From Bacillota bacterium (lineage in GTDB: Bacteria; Bacillota_I; Bacilli_A; RF39; UBA660): a stretch of DNA of 22,797 bases. The notes below the pieces were generated by a model. That model saw only the letters and a program-made list of their open reading frames with translations, searched no databases and was not told the DNA's origin. The first letter of the stretch is position 1. Each line of letters starts with the position of its first letter. Positions 6,004 through 14,110 of the stretch are shown here, in pieces. Where the stretch lies: positions 1-22,797 of the forward strand of contig SVAU01000019.1 of the NCBI GenBank assembly GCA_015059245.1, given 5' to 3'. The translations under genes were made by a program, and so were the position numbers.

Positions 6004-7260
6004 ATGAAAAAGAAATATTTAGCAGTTATCTTACTACTAATAATATGTAGTATTGCTAAAGTAAATGCTTTAACAATTGATAATTGCGAGGTATTAGCTT
6101 CATATAAACTATATTCTAGTTTGGATGAAGAAAATTATATTTGTAAGGGTAAAGAGTATGGTAGTAGCAATGATGCTATATATTATTCAGGTAGTGGTAG
6201 TAAAATATCTTTGAATAATTTTAATGCTTACTATTTTACTAATTGGGAAGAATATGAAATAACAATTGATATAAAGGGTGATAACAATATATCAATGTTA
6301 CGATTAAGTGATTCTAAGTTTAGTGTAACAGGTAGTGGATCTTTAAAATTTAAACAAAATTCTTTTGTAAAAAAAGTTATAAATGGAGAACCTGTTTATC
6401 AATATGTATATAAAGATAAAACAGTAGTAAATAGTGACAAAAAAATATATGAGGGAATAACAATAGAATTTGAAGAAAACTATGAACACTTAAAAGAAAT
6501 AAATAATTTACCAGATGAATATAATTTAGAAGATTATGTATTAGTACAAGTTGTCGATTATACTAAAATGACTTCAGTAACTGTTACTGAAGAGTGGATT
6601 AAACAACATATTACTACAGATCTAAACGTTGCTTTAGAAGATGGTTTTGGAACAGTTAAATATGTTAAACCAGAAGCAACAAAAGCACCAGAAACAACAG
6701 GGAAAAAACAAAATAATAATCAGTTAGAAACTGATAATGTAATTCTAATTTCTGATAAAACAGTAAATAAAAAATATGAATTAAAAGAAGAAAATCTTAC
6801 AAAACATGAAGTTGCTAATAAAGTATCTGAATCAATTGATAAAGATCTAGTTAGTCTTTATGATGTAACTGTATATAATGGTAAAAAACAAGTTCCTATG
6901 AAAGATGGGAAATATACAATTAAGATAAAATTAGATAATAATATAGATAACTATGAAAACTACCAAATTATCTATGTTAATGATGACGGAGAAATAGAAG
7001 AGTATATTGATGGACGTATTGAAGGAGAATATATAGTATTTAACACTTCCCATCTTAGTCAATACGGAGTAATAGCTAGTCCAGTTCTTGAAGAAGAAGT
7101 GGTAAGTAAAGTAGTGGTTAATGAGATTAATCCGGTTATTAGCAATGTATTTAAAATATCTATTTTAGTTGTCTTTACATTAGGTGCTGCTTGTTTGATT
7201 GGAGTATTATATTATAAGAATTATACTTTATCTAATAAGAAAAGAAAGAAGAGAGCGTAA
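6004..7260 (+). CDS. Secreted, C-terminally membrane-anchored surface protein, 418 aa
   Basis: A textbook signal peptide opens the protein: basic MKKK, a hydrophobic core to about residue 17, and a likely cut after residue 22 (KVNA). The extracellular part is rich in Gly, Ser, Asn and Tyr. Its first half (about 40-130) looks like short beta strands of a parallel-helix or carbohydrate-binding type. A linker rich in Thr and Lys follows near residue 220. The later region (about 250-355) resembles beta domains of Firmicutes surface proteins, ending in an FNTSHLSQYGVIA stretch. One transmembrane helix (about 384-404) and a basic KKRKKR tail anchor it. There is no LPXTG signal. GTG 5992 is an alternative start, and neither start has a strong ribosome site. 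The ligand is unknown. Confidence 0.82.
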   Translation: MKKKYLAVILLLIICSIAKVNALTIDNCEVLASYKLYSSLDEENYICKGKEYGSSNDAIYYSGSGSKISLNNFNAYYFTNWEEYEITIDIKGDNNISMLRLSDSKFSVTGSGSLKFKQNSFVKKVINGEPVYQYVYKDKTVVNSDKKIYEGITIEFEENYEHLKEINNLPDEYNLEDYVLVQVVDYTKMTSVTVTEEWIKQHITTDLNVALEDGFGTVKYVKPEATKAPETTGKKQNNNQLETDNVILISDKTVNKKYELKEENLTKHEVANKVSESIDKDLVSLYDVTVYNGKKQVPMKDGKYTIKIKLDNNIDNYENYQIIYVNDDGEIEEYIDGRIEGEYIVFNTSHLSQYGVIASPVLEEEVVSKVVVNEINPVISNVFKISILVVFTLGAACLIGVLYYKNYTLSNKKRKKRA

Positions 7261-7273
7261 GTTCTCTTTTTTT
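7249..7273 (+). terminator. Intrinsic terminator with stop codon in its loop
   Basis: Stem AAGAGAGC (7249-7256) pairs with GTTCTCTT (7261-7268, one G-T pair) around a GTAA tetraloop. The TAA stop of the surface protein is within that loop. A T tract follows. Confidence 0.88.
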
Positions 7274-7281
7274 GATATAAT
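7273..7281 (+). promoter_or_regulatory. Extended -10 promoter (TGATATAAT) abutting terminator
   Basis: TGATATAAT shares its first T with the end of the terminator T tract. The predicted leader is about nine nt. Confidence 0.75.
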
Positions 7282-7296
7282 ATATATGGTGTTTAT

Positions 7297-7557
7297 ATGA
7301 AATATTTATTTTATTATTTAATAGTTATTAATATAGTATCTTTTTTGATATTTGGATTAGATAAGTTATTAGCTGTTTTTAAGAAGAATAGAATTAGGGA
7401 GATATCTTTACATATTTTAAGCCTTTTTGGAGGATGTTTAGGTAGTATAGGAGGAATGTTATTATTTAGACATAAAACAAGGAAGAAAAGGTTTTATTTA
7501 TGGAATATATTGATGATTGTATTATGGATATATATTTTATATGTAATATTTAATTAG
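7297..7557 (+). CDS. DUF1294 family small membrane protein, 86 aa
   Basis: A small integral membrane protein matching the DUF1294 pattern. The conserved FGLDKLLAVF stretch follows the first membrane segment (about residues 4-20), then RIREISL, a glycine-rich second segment (about 36-58, LFGGCLGSIGGML), the RHKTRKKRF motif, and a final membrane segment. The length is typical of the minimal family. The function is unknown. It is the first gene of an apparent four-gene operon. Its stop codon overlaps the AGGAGG ribosome site of the next gene. A weak GGTG precedes its own ATG. Confidence 0.9.
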   Translation: MKYLFYYLIVINIVSFLIFGLDKLLAVFKKNRIREISLHILSLFGGCLGSIGGMLLFRHKTRKKRFYLWNILMIVLWIYILYVIFN

Positions 7558-7567
7558 GAGGATTATT

Positions 7568-7909
7568 ATGGAAATGAAAGTACATTTACATTCTGATGTA
7601 TTTGATATAGTTAAGAATGGTAAGAAAGATATAGAAGTAAGAATAAATGATGAAAAGAGAAGACAATTAAAAGTGGGAGATACTTTAGTATTCTTAAGAA
7701 GACCTAATGATGATGAAGAAATAAGAGCTAAAGTAGTTGGTTTAGAATATTATGATTATTTTGAAAATTTAGTAGATCATTATGATATGGAAAGAATATA
7801 TTTAAGTGGTTATACTAAGGAACAATATTTAAATGAAATGAAAAGATTTTATACTATAGAAGAACAAGAAGAGAATGGTGTAGTAGCTATCTTATTTGAG
7901 AAAGAATAG
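7568..7909 (+). CDS. ASCH (PUA-like) domain protein, 113 aa
   Basis: A single-domain ASCH protein. The family is a PUA-related beta barrel thought to bind RNA or nucleotides. The characteristic features are KDIEVRINDEKRRQLKVGD, where the Glu-Val-Arg and the Gly-Asp turn line the predicted binding cleft, followed by LVFLRRP and a second strand pair (EIRAKVVGLEYYDYF). The C-terminal helix carries SGYTKEQYLNEM. The AGGAGG ribosome site (7556-7561) overlaps the stop codon of the DUF1294 gene, so the two are co-expressed. The substrate is unknown. Confidence 0.88.
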   Translation: MEMKVHLHSDVFDIVKNGKKDIEVRINDEKRRQLKVGDTLVFLRRPNDDEEIRAKVVGLEYYDYFENLVDHYDMERIYLSGYTKEQYLNEMKRFYTIEEQEENGVVAILFEKE

Positions 7910-7947
7910 GTATTATGCTATTATTTATTTAATTTAGGAGGAATGTT

Positions 7948-8754
7948 ATGTTAGATATAATACTATATTATTTTGTATTATTTATAATATATTCTTTTAT
8001 GGGTTGGTGCTTAGAAATGGTAGTATGTTATTCAGCATCAAAGAAATGGGTTAATAGAGGTTTCTTATTAGGACCTATATGTCCAATATATGGATGGGGT
8101 TGTTTAATAATAACTATCTTACTTAAAAGATATTTAAATGATCCTATAGCATTATTTGTTATGGCAGTAGTTTTATGTTCTATATTAGAATATTATACTG
8201 GCTATATAATGGAAAAGTTATTTAAAGCTAGATGGTGGGATTATTCAGATAGAAAGTTTAATTTAAATGGTAGAATATGTTTAGGTAATTCTATATTGTT
8301 TGGAGCATTAGGATTATTATTATCATATGTAATTAATCCATTTATAATTAAAGTATTAGGATTTATACCTACATTAGTATTTAATATAGTAGCTATTGTT
8401 ATACTAGTGTTATTTATTATAGATAATATAGTATCATTTAAAGTAATTAGTGGTTTTACTAAAGTAGCTAAAACAATAAAGAAGGATAGTACTGAAGAAA
8501 TAACTAAAAAGGTAAGAGAGATACTTATTAAACAAGGTTACTTATATAGAAGACTTGTATCAGCATTTAATTTTCAAGCTAGTGAAAAGTTGATACAGAA
8601 TATAAAAGATAAAGTAAAAGAAGAAACACTAAAAGCTAAGAAGAAAATAGTTGAAGGTGTTGAAAACGTTAATCAAGCTAGAGAAAAGATAATTGAAGAA
8701 TCCAAGGAAAAGATTAATGAAATAAAAGAAAAAATTAAAATAGAAAAAAAGTAG
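7948..8754 (+). CDS. CmpB-like putative ABC-transporter type IV membrane protein
   Basis: The N-terminal 165 residues match the family called putative ABC transporter permease (PF06541, CmpB-like). Visible features are FMGWCLEM, VNRGFLLGPICPIYGWG, LEYYTGYIMEKLF, the ARWWDYSDRKFN motif and NGRICLG, with about five membrane segments. After the last segment the protein continues as a long, highly charged helical tail (about 176-268, rich in Lys and Glu) that probably forms a coiled coil in the cytoplasm. No ATPase gene is adjacent, so transport activity is not demonstrated. AGGAGG at 7936-7941 fixes the ATG at 7948. Confidence 0.9.
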   Translation: MLDIILYYFVLFIIYSFMGWCLEMVVCYSASKKWVNRGFLLGPICPIYGWGCLIITILLKRYLNDPIALFVMAVVLCSILEYYTGYIMEKLFKARWWDYSDRKFNLNGRICLGNSILFGALGLLLSYVINPFIIKVLGFIPTLVFNIVAIVILVLFIIDNIVSFKVISGFTKVAKTIKKDSTEEITKKVREILIKQGYLYRRLVSAFNFQASEKLIQNIKDKVKEETLKAKKKIVEGVENVNQAREKIIEESKEKINEIKEKIKIEKK

Positions 8755-8762
8755 TGATAAAT

Positions 8763-9779
8763 ATGTTTGGAAGTAAAAAAAGTATATTTGATAAGATTAA
8801 TGATTATTTAAGTAAAAAGGGACATGAATTAGTTATGTCTATATATTTAAATAATTATAATAACAATAATATTTATATTAGAGTTGATTATGTTAGAAAA
8901 TTATCTATATATAAAGTAGTATGGGTAGATTTAAATTTCTTAAATCCTAAGAAGTTAGAAGCTTATATAAATTCACAAATGGTAACTAAGTATATTGCTG
9001 TTAAGTTAATAGAACAATTAAATAGTATTAAGTTAGATAGTGATTATGTATTTAATGATAAGATTATTGGAGATAGAGTAGAAATAGTTACTTATTTAAA
9101 TGAAACTCCAAAAGAATATGTGTTTGATAGATTCTTACCATTAGAATGGGAACAATTTATTGATTTATTTGCTATTGTGTTTAGTTATTTACCTCGCGGT
9201 ATGGAAATATTCTTACATGAGATATTTGCTAAGTTTGATGGTACAGAAGAAAGATTTAATTGTAATAAACCAGTTAAGTTTGATTTATTATTAGATGATA
9301 TGGAAGATATATTTAGAAAAATGGTTGTTACTAGAGGAGAAAAAATCTTTGAAGAAGGTAAGGTTAAGTTTGTAGAAAAACAAGATGATGATTATGTAGC
9401 TTTAGTAGAAGATGATAAAATGTATGTACCTATTATAAGAAAAGTAGATGATAGTCATGTACATATGTGGTGTAATTGTAAATGTGATTATTACTGTAAG
9501 CATTTATATGGTGTTATTAAATCTATTAGAGAAAATAAATTAAATGCATTTTATAAAGTTAGATATATAGGTAAAGAGGAATCTTTATTAGATAAAGTAA
9601 CTATAAGTAATTATTATTTATGCTTTGGTATTAAAGATGATAAATTATTATTAATAAATGATGATGGAAGTATATTCCCTTGTGATATATTACAAAAAGG
9701 TAAAGTAGCATTTGAAGTATTAGAAGATGATGATGAATGCAGTTTATCTAAGCAGATTAATGAGTTAAAAGAAAAATAA
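8763..9779 (+). CDS. SWIM zinc-finger domain protein, 338 aa
   Basis: The C-terminal half holds a SWIM-type zinc finger, with C237-x-C239-x5-C245-x-H247 inside WCNCKCDYYCKHLYGV. It is preceded by the usual TRGEKIFEEGKVKF lead-in strands. C241 is an additional cysteine within the finger. SWIM domains bind nucleic acid or proteins and often accompany SNF2 helicases, but no helicase is fused or adjacent here. The N-terminal 180 residues are unrecognised, mixed alpha/beta. GTG 8754 overlaps the previous stop; ATG 8763 is preferred because GTGAT precedes it by four bases. It is the last gene of the 7297-9779 unit, and its stop codon runs into the terminator. Confidence 0.85.
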   Translation: MFGSKKSIFDKINDYLSKKGHELVMSIYLNNYNNNNIYIRVDYVRKLSIYKVVWVDLNFLNPKKLEAYINSQMVTKYIAVKLIEQLNSIKLDSDYVFNDKIIGDRVEIVTYLNETPKEYVFDRFLPLEWEQFIDLFAIVFSYLPRGMEIFLHEIFAKFDGTEERFNCNKPVKFDLLLDDMEDIFRKMVVTRGEKIFEEGKVKFVEKQDDDYVALVEDDKMYVPIIRKVDDSHVHMWCNCKCDYYCKHLYGVIKSIRENKLNAFYKVRYIGKEESLLDKVTISNYYLCFGIKDDKLLLINDDGSIFPCDILQKGKVAFEVLEDDDECSLSKQINELKEK

Positions 9780-9804
9780 AGTATTATTAATTAATACTTT
9801 TTTT
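9778..9804 (+). terminator. Intrinsic terminator starting in the stop codon
   Basis: Stem AAAGTATTA (9778-9786) pairs with TAATACTTT (9792-9800) around TTAAT, with seven T residues at 9798-9804. The first two stem bases belong to the TAA stop. Confidence 0.88.
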
Positions 9805-9806
9805 CA

Positions 9807-9815
9807 TGTTATAAT
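9807..9815 (+). promoter_or_regulatory. Extended -10 promoter (TGTTATAAT)
   Basis: A perfect TGNTATAAT three bases after the terminator T tract. The leader would be about nine nt and contain GGTGGTAG as the ribosome-binding site. Confidence 0.75.
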
Positions 9816-9830
9816 ATTTGTGGTGGTAGT

Positions 9831-10352
9831 ATGGTTGCATATTTAAACTTAAAAAAATTATTTAAAAAGATAGATAGAGAAATAAAAGAAATAACATTTG
9901 CATCTATAAAGGGTAAAATATTATATTTGTTATTATTTTATTTTATAGCATTTGATTTATGTACAATTATTTCTGTGAGAGTAAGTGCTAGATTAGGTTT
10001 ATTCTTATTGTTTGTTATATCTATGGTTTCAGCGTTCTTTTTATTTTCTAATAGAGCTGCTATTGGAATAAAAAAAGATAGTATAATGATTATTCATTTA
10101 AAACGATTTAAAATGGAAGATAAAATTATTTTTAATATTCCAATTGATAATATAAAAAGTATTACTGTTAGCAAAATAGGTTTTGCTGTTAGTTTAAAAA
10201 TTTCTTTTATAAGTGAAGAAGGTATTTTAGAAAAGAAAAAATATGGATTTACTACATTTATAATGGGTAGTGCAGAAAGACAAGATTATGCTAAAAAGAT
10301 ATATGATGAATTGGTTAAAATACAAAAGGTAGTAGATAAGGGTGATTTTTAA
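9831..10352 (+). CDS. Two-TM membrane protein with PH-like domain, 173 aa
   Basis: A basic amphipathic N terminus is followed by two membrane segments (about residues 29-46 and 53-72) and a cytoplasmic beta-rich domain (about 75-145). The domain looks like a bacterial PH domain, with alternating strands and an IPIDNIKSITVSKIGF strand-turn typical of that fold. A C-terminal helix (DYAKKIYDELVKIQKV) completes the pattern. Its TAA stop overlaps the ATG of the ABC ATPase, so it is translationally coupled to the transporter and may be an accessory subunit or regulator. I do not recognise a named family. Confidence 0.78.
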   Translation: MVAYLNLKKLFKKIDREIKEITFASIKGKILYLLLFYFIAFDLCTIISVRVSARLGLFLLFVISMVSAFFLFSNRAAIGIKKDSIMIIHLKRFKMEDKIIFNIPIDNIKSITVSKIGFAVSLKISFISEEGILEKKKYGFTTFIMGSAERQDYAKKIYDELVKIQKVVDKGDF

Positions 10353-11065
10353 TGTTACAAATAAAGAATTATAGTTTAGAGTATGTTAATGGTAAGAGAG
10401 TTATTAATGGACTTAATTTATCTGTAAGAGAAGGAGATATCTATGCTTTTGTAGGTAGAAATGGAGTAGGTAAAACAACTACTATTAAATCTATTGTAGG
10501 TATTAATCATATAACTGAAGGAGATATTACTTTAGATAAGATAAGTATATTAGAAGATCCTATTAAGTACAAAAGTATGATAGCTTATGTTCCTGATAAT
10601 CCTATATTATATGAGCATTTAACTGGTATTCAATATCTTAACTTTATAGCTGATATATTTGAATTAACTTATAAAGAAAGAGAAGAAGCTATAAAGAAAT
10701 ATGCTAAAAAGTTTGAATTATATAATGAATTAGGTAATTTAATTAGTAGTTATTCACATGGTATGAAACAAAAGTTAGTACTTATAGGTGCTTTTATGCA
10801 TAATCCAAAGATGTATGTATTAGATGAACCTTTTGTAGGATTAGATCCTAAAGCATCTTTTACTTTAAAAGAGTTATTAAGAGAGAAAGCTAAAGAAGGT
10901 AAAATAATATTTTTCTCTACTCATGTACTTGATGTAGCAGAGAAATTATGTAATAGAATTGCAATAATAAAGAATGGTAAATTACTAGTAGATGGTGATA
11001 TGGATAGAATAATTAAAGATAAGTCTTTAGAAGAAACATTTATGGAGTTAGTAGTAGATGAATAA
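10352..11065 (+). CDS. ABC transporter ATP-binding protein (ABC-2 type)
   Basis: An ATPase subunit of 237 residues, the usual length for ABC-2 exporters. Motifs in order: Walker A GRNGVGKT (35-42); Asp82 in AYVPDNP at the Q-loop position, where many ABC-2 ATPases carry Glu; signature YSHGMKQ (134-140), a variant of LSGGQ; Walker B MYVLDEP with catalytic Glu159; D-loop GLDP; and H-loop His191 in FFSTHVLD. AAGGGTGAT (10338-10346) lies five bases before the ATG. It overlaps the upstream gene by one base and the downstream permease by eight, so the three form one coupled unit. The substrate is unknown. Confidence 0.96.
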   Translation: MLQIKNYSLEYVNGKRVINGLNLSVREGDIYAFVGRNGVGKTTTIKSIVGINHITEGDITLDKISILEDPIKYKSMIAYVPDNPILYEHLTGIQYLNFIADIFELTYKEREEAIKKYAKKFELYNELGNLISSYSHGMKQKLVLIGAFMHNPKMYVLDEPFVGLDPKASFTLKELLREKAKEGKIIFFSTHVLDVAEKLCNRIAIIKNGKLLVDGDMDRIIKDKSLEETFMELVVDE

Positions 11066-12638
11066 GTTATTTAAATTAATATATGTTAATTTACTTAGTT
11101 TATTTGATATAAATAAAATTATTATTGCAAGAGAAGATGGGGTTAAAAGTAGTTTAGAAAAGAGAGTTATTTTAGTAGCATTAATTAATGTTGTGTATGC
11201 ATACTTTTTGTATGTTATTCTAAATAAATTAGTAGTAACAGATAAGTCACTTTTATTAGTGATAGGTTTCTTTGTTAGTACTATATTATGTTTTTCTTCT
11301 GATTTATCAGTAGTTGAACAACTAATATTTAAAAGTGATGATACTGAGTTTTTATTTAGTTATCCAGTTAGTCGAAACCAAATATTATTTAGTAAATTAT
11401 TTACTGTTTATTTAAAGAATTTGGTTACAACTGCACTATTTATGATAGTGAGTTTCTTAGCTTATTATAATAGTGGGGGAATTGTTACTGATACGTTATT
11501 TGTAATGGTATTATTAGTATCTTTAACCATACCTATATTACCAATAATAATATCAACAATAATATCTTATATAGATGATTATTATAAAACAAAGACACAT
11601 AGTAGTATTGTATATAAGATAATTAAAACTATTATATTAATAATTATATTCTTAATAGTAATTATCTTATTTAGTAGTATTAAAAGTGATTCTATGAATG
11701 ATATTATTAAAATAGTTGTTAATAAATTATATTGGATATATCCGATGGGATTAATATTCCATGCGATGTTAGTTAAAGAAAGTATATTTCTATTTATAAT
11801 TCTATTATTAATACCTATTATAGTAAGTTATTTATATTCATTAATAATAAGCAATAATTATTTGAAAATATGTTCTTTATTAAAGGGTGTTAAAACAAGT
11901 AATAAGTTTGTTATGAAGAAAAGTAAAAAATTAAATAAGTCTTTAGGATTATTTAGAAAAGAGATAATTTCTTTATTTAAAAATAAAGTTTATTTAACTA
12001 GTTCTTTTGGATATAACATAGTATTAACTATATTACTTATATTGATATGTAATGTAATTGACTTTAATATGTTTAAAGATATAGAAAATATTAATATATA
12101 TATTAATTTATATGTACCTACATTACTTGCATTATTTGGTAGTATAGGTTGTAGTACAATATCATCGATGAGTTTAGAAAAAGATAATATGCAAATACTA
12201 AGAACATTACCTGTTAGTATGGCTAAGATACTGTGGAGTAAATGGTTAGTTAATATAGTTATTGGAACGATCTTTGTAATAATAAATGGTACTGTTATAA
12301 GTTTATATTTAGATATAGATAAATGGAGTATTATGTTTAGTTTCTTAATACCTTTCTTAGCTTTGGTATTTGTAAGTTTAACTGGTTTAGTATTAGATTA
12401 TAGATTTATTGAAAAGAATGAAACAGAAGATAATGCTATTGTAAGACAAAGATTAATTACTATGGTACCATTATTTATTTCTTTGTGTATTGGTATTGTT
12501 CCATTCTTTATGCCAGTATATAGTGGATATAGATATTTATTAGGAGCATATGTGGTAGTTTTAATAGTATTTATAGTAGTTGATTTATTATATTTACTTA
12601 TAAATAAGAATAAGTTGTTAAGTAATTTATTTAAGTAG
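11058..12638 (+). CDS. ABC-2 type transporter permease, 526 aa
   Basis: A large integral membrane protein with about a dozen hydrophobic segments in two halves. Each half contains a cytoplasmic coupling-type stretch characteristic of ABC-2 permeases: FLFSYPVSRNQILFSKL in the first and ILRTLPVSMAKILWSKWL in the second, with the recurring (S/T)xPVS pattern. This internal duplication suggests that one polypeptide supplies both permease halves. It overlaps the ATPase gene by eight bases and is the last gene before a terminator. It is probably an exporter of a lipid, peptide or similar amphipathic compound, by family analogy only. Confidence 0.9.
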   Translation: MNKLFKLIYVNLLSLFDINKIIIAREDGVKSSLEKRVILVALINVVYAYFLYVILNKLVVTDKSLLLVIGFFVSTILCFSSDLSVVEQLIFKSDDTEFLFSYPVSRNQILFSKLFTVYLKNLVTTALFMIVSFLAYYNSGGIVTDTLFVMVLLVSLTIPILPIIISTIISYIDDYYKTKTHSSIVYKIIKTIILIIIFLIVIILFSSIKSDSMNDIIKIVVNKLYWIYPMGLIFHAMLVKESIFLFIILLLIPIIVSYLYSLIISNNYLKICSLLKGVKTSNKFVMKKSKKLNKSLGLFRKEIISLFKNKVYLTSSFGYNIVLTILLILICNVIDFNMFKDIENINIYINLYVPTLLALFGSIGCSTISSMSLEKDNMQILRTLPVSMAKILWSKWLVNIVIGTIFVIINGTVISLYLDIDKWSIMFSFLIPFLALVFVSLTGLVLDYRFIEKNETEDNAIVRQRLITMVPLFISLCIGIVPFFMPVYSGYRYLLGAYVVVLIVFIVVDLLYLLINKNKLLSNLFK

Positions 12639-12663
12639 AAAAGAGCACTAGAAATGCTCTTTT
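12639..12663 (+). terminator. Intrinsic terminator of ABC transporter unit
   Basis: Stem AAAAGAGCA (12639-12647) pairs with TGCTCTTTT (12655-12663) around CTAGAAA, starting immediately after the TAG stop. The T residues are mostly within the stem. Confidence 0.85.
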
Positions 12664-12667
12664 ATTG

Positions 12668-12676
12668 TGGTATAAT
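12668..12676 (+). promoter_or_regulatory. Extended -10 promoter (TGGTATAAT)
   Basis: A perfect TGNTATAAT five bases beyond the terminator. The predicted leader of about 18 nt contains the AGAGGGG ribosome-binding site. Confidence 0.75.
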
Positions 12677-12700
12677 ATACTGCACAAAGAGGGGATTACT

Positions 12701-14110
12701 ATGAATCAATATGATGTTATAGTTATTGGTTGTAATGTAAGTAGTTTGATTAGTGCTTTATCATTATTAAATGATGGATATAAAGTATTACTAATAGATA
12801 GAAGAAATACTATTGGTGAAATAAATGATACTATTAAATTAGGTAGATATACTTTTTATAATAGTTTTAATAATTTATATTTAAGAAATAATACTTTTAA
12901 TTATAGTTTAAATAAAGTATTAGATAATTGTGGTGTTAAAGAAAGACTAGATTACTTAAGTGTTGATAATATATGTAATATAAAAGTTAATGATAAAGAA
13001 TATGTATTACCTTTTGGTATAGATACTTTTATAAGTTATTTAGATAATGAGATATCTGATAGTAAAGATAAGATAGAACAATTATTTAATATAGCTATGG
13101 AATGTAGAAATGGAATGGATTATATAGTTAATAATTTGAATAATATAGATTTTAATTATATTAAGAAAGAATATAATACATTTTATAATATATGTAATTT
13201 AACTTTAGAAGAAGGTTTAAATAAAATAGGTATAGATGGTGAATTAAAAGAAATACTATCTAGATTATGTATTTATTATGGTAGTGATATTAATAATATT
13301 AGTTATGTTGAATACTTAGTATGTTTAATTAATATTGTTGAAAGAGGTATCCAAGTTATTAATGGGGATTTATTAAACTTATTATTAAATGAATATATAA
13401 GAAAGAATGGTTTAATAAGATTAAAAACTAGTGTAGTAAGTTTAATTATAGATGAGGATATTGTTAATGGTATTAGACTTAGTACAGGGGAAGTTATATA
13501 TACTTCTAAAGTAGTTATCAGCGAAGATATTAAGAATGTATATGGTAATATGATTGAACCTAAAGATATACCTAGAAGAGCATTAAAACATATAAATAAA
13601 AAAGAAACTGGTAATAAAGTATTTAGTATTTATTTAGGTTTAAATATAAATATAAAAGATAAAGTAAATAGTAATAATTATATATTAAAGAATATGATAG
13701 TAAATATTGATAATCATGATGATGTAAGTACTATTAGTATTCAATATATATTAAAAGATAATGTATTTATAGAAAGTGTTAATAATAGAAATTATTATTT
13801 TACTATAGAGAGAAAAACTAAACAGATATTAGAAGAATTAGAAAAGAATATTAATATAGATATAATTGATTATATTGAAGAAATTAAAGTAGTTAGTCCT
13901 TTTAATCAAGAGGTATTTGATACTAAATTAAATATAAATGAAAGTATAGTATCAAGAATACTTAATAGTAATAATGAAAGATATATAAAAGGATTATATG
14001 TATGTAGCGGATTAAATGGGGATATATATGGATATAGATCTAATATAGTATCTGGATTAGGAGCATTTAATTATTATAAGAATGAAGGTGATTTAAGTGA
14101 TAAAATTTAA
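12701..14110 (+). CDS. Phytoene-desaturase-like FAD-dependent oxidoreductase with degenerate Rossmann motif
   Basis: A 469-residue flavoprotein-like enzyme of the CrtI/NAD(P)-FAD superfamily. The N-terminal strand-turn-helix reads YDVIVIGCNVSSLISAL and ends in an acidic residue at the end of the second strand (LLIDRR). This is the dinucleotide-binding fold, but the usual G-x-G-x-x-G is G10-C-N12-V-S-S15, so two of the three glycines are replaced. Later features fit CrtI-like proteins: a region choosing a substrate cavity, GVxxSTGEVIYTSKVVISED (about 255-275), a KVFSIYLGLN strand, and a C-terminal CSGLNGDIYGYRSNIVSG corresponding to the conserved FAD-contacting end. ATG 12701 has AGAGGGG six bases upstream. 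It overlaps the next gene by 14 bases. The substrate is unknown. Confidence 0.82.
   Translation: MNQYDVIVIGCNVSSLISALSLLNDGYKVLLIDRRNTIGEINDTIKLGRYTFYNSFNNLYLRNNTFNYSLNKVLDNCGVKERLDYLSVDNICNIKVNDKEYVLPFGIDTFISYLDNEISDSKDKIEQLFNIAMECRNGMDYIVNNLNNIDFNYIKKEYNTFYNICNLTLEEGLNKIGIDGELKEILSRLCIYYGSDINNISYVEYLVCLINIVERGIQVINGDLLNLLLNEYIRKNGLIRLKTSVVSLIIDEDIVNGIRLSTGEVIYTSKVVISEDIKNVYGNMIEPKDIPRRALKHINKKETGNKVFSIYLGLNINIKDKVNSNNYILKNMIVNIDNHDDVSTISIQYILKDNVFIESVNNRNYYFTIERKTKQILEELEKNINIDIIDYIEEIKVVSPFNQEVFDTKLNINESIVSRILNSNNERYIKGLYVCSGLNGDIYGYRSNIVSGLGAFNYYKNEGDLSDKI

Noticed and set aside
7914..7925. Weak inverted repeat between the ASCH and CmpB-like genes
   Set aside because: Only about five A/T-rich pairs and no T tract; the genes read as one operon.
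12665..12700. Upstream in-frame TTG for the CrtI-like flavoprotein
   Set aside because: It lies between the terminator and inside the promoter region; ATG 12701 has a strong ribosome site and gives the expected N-terminal strand of the fold.
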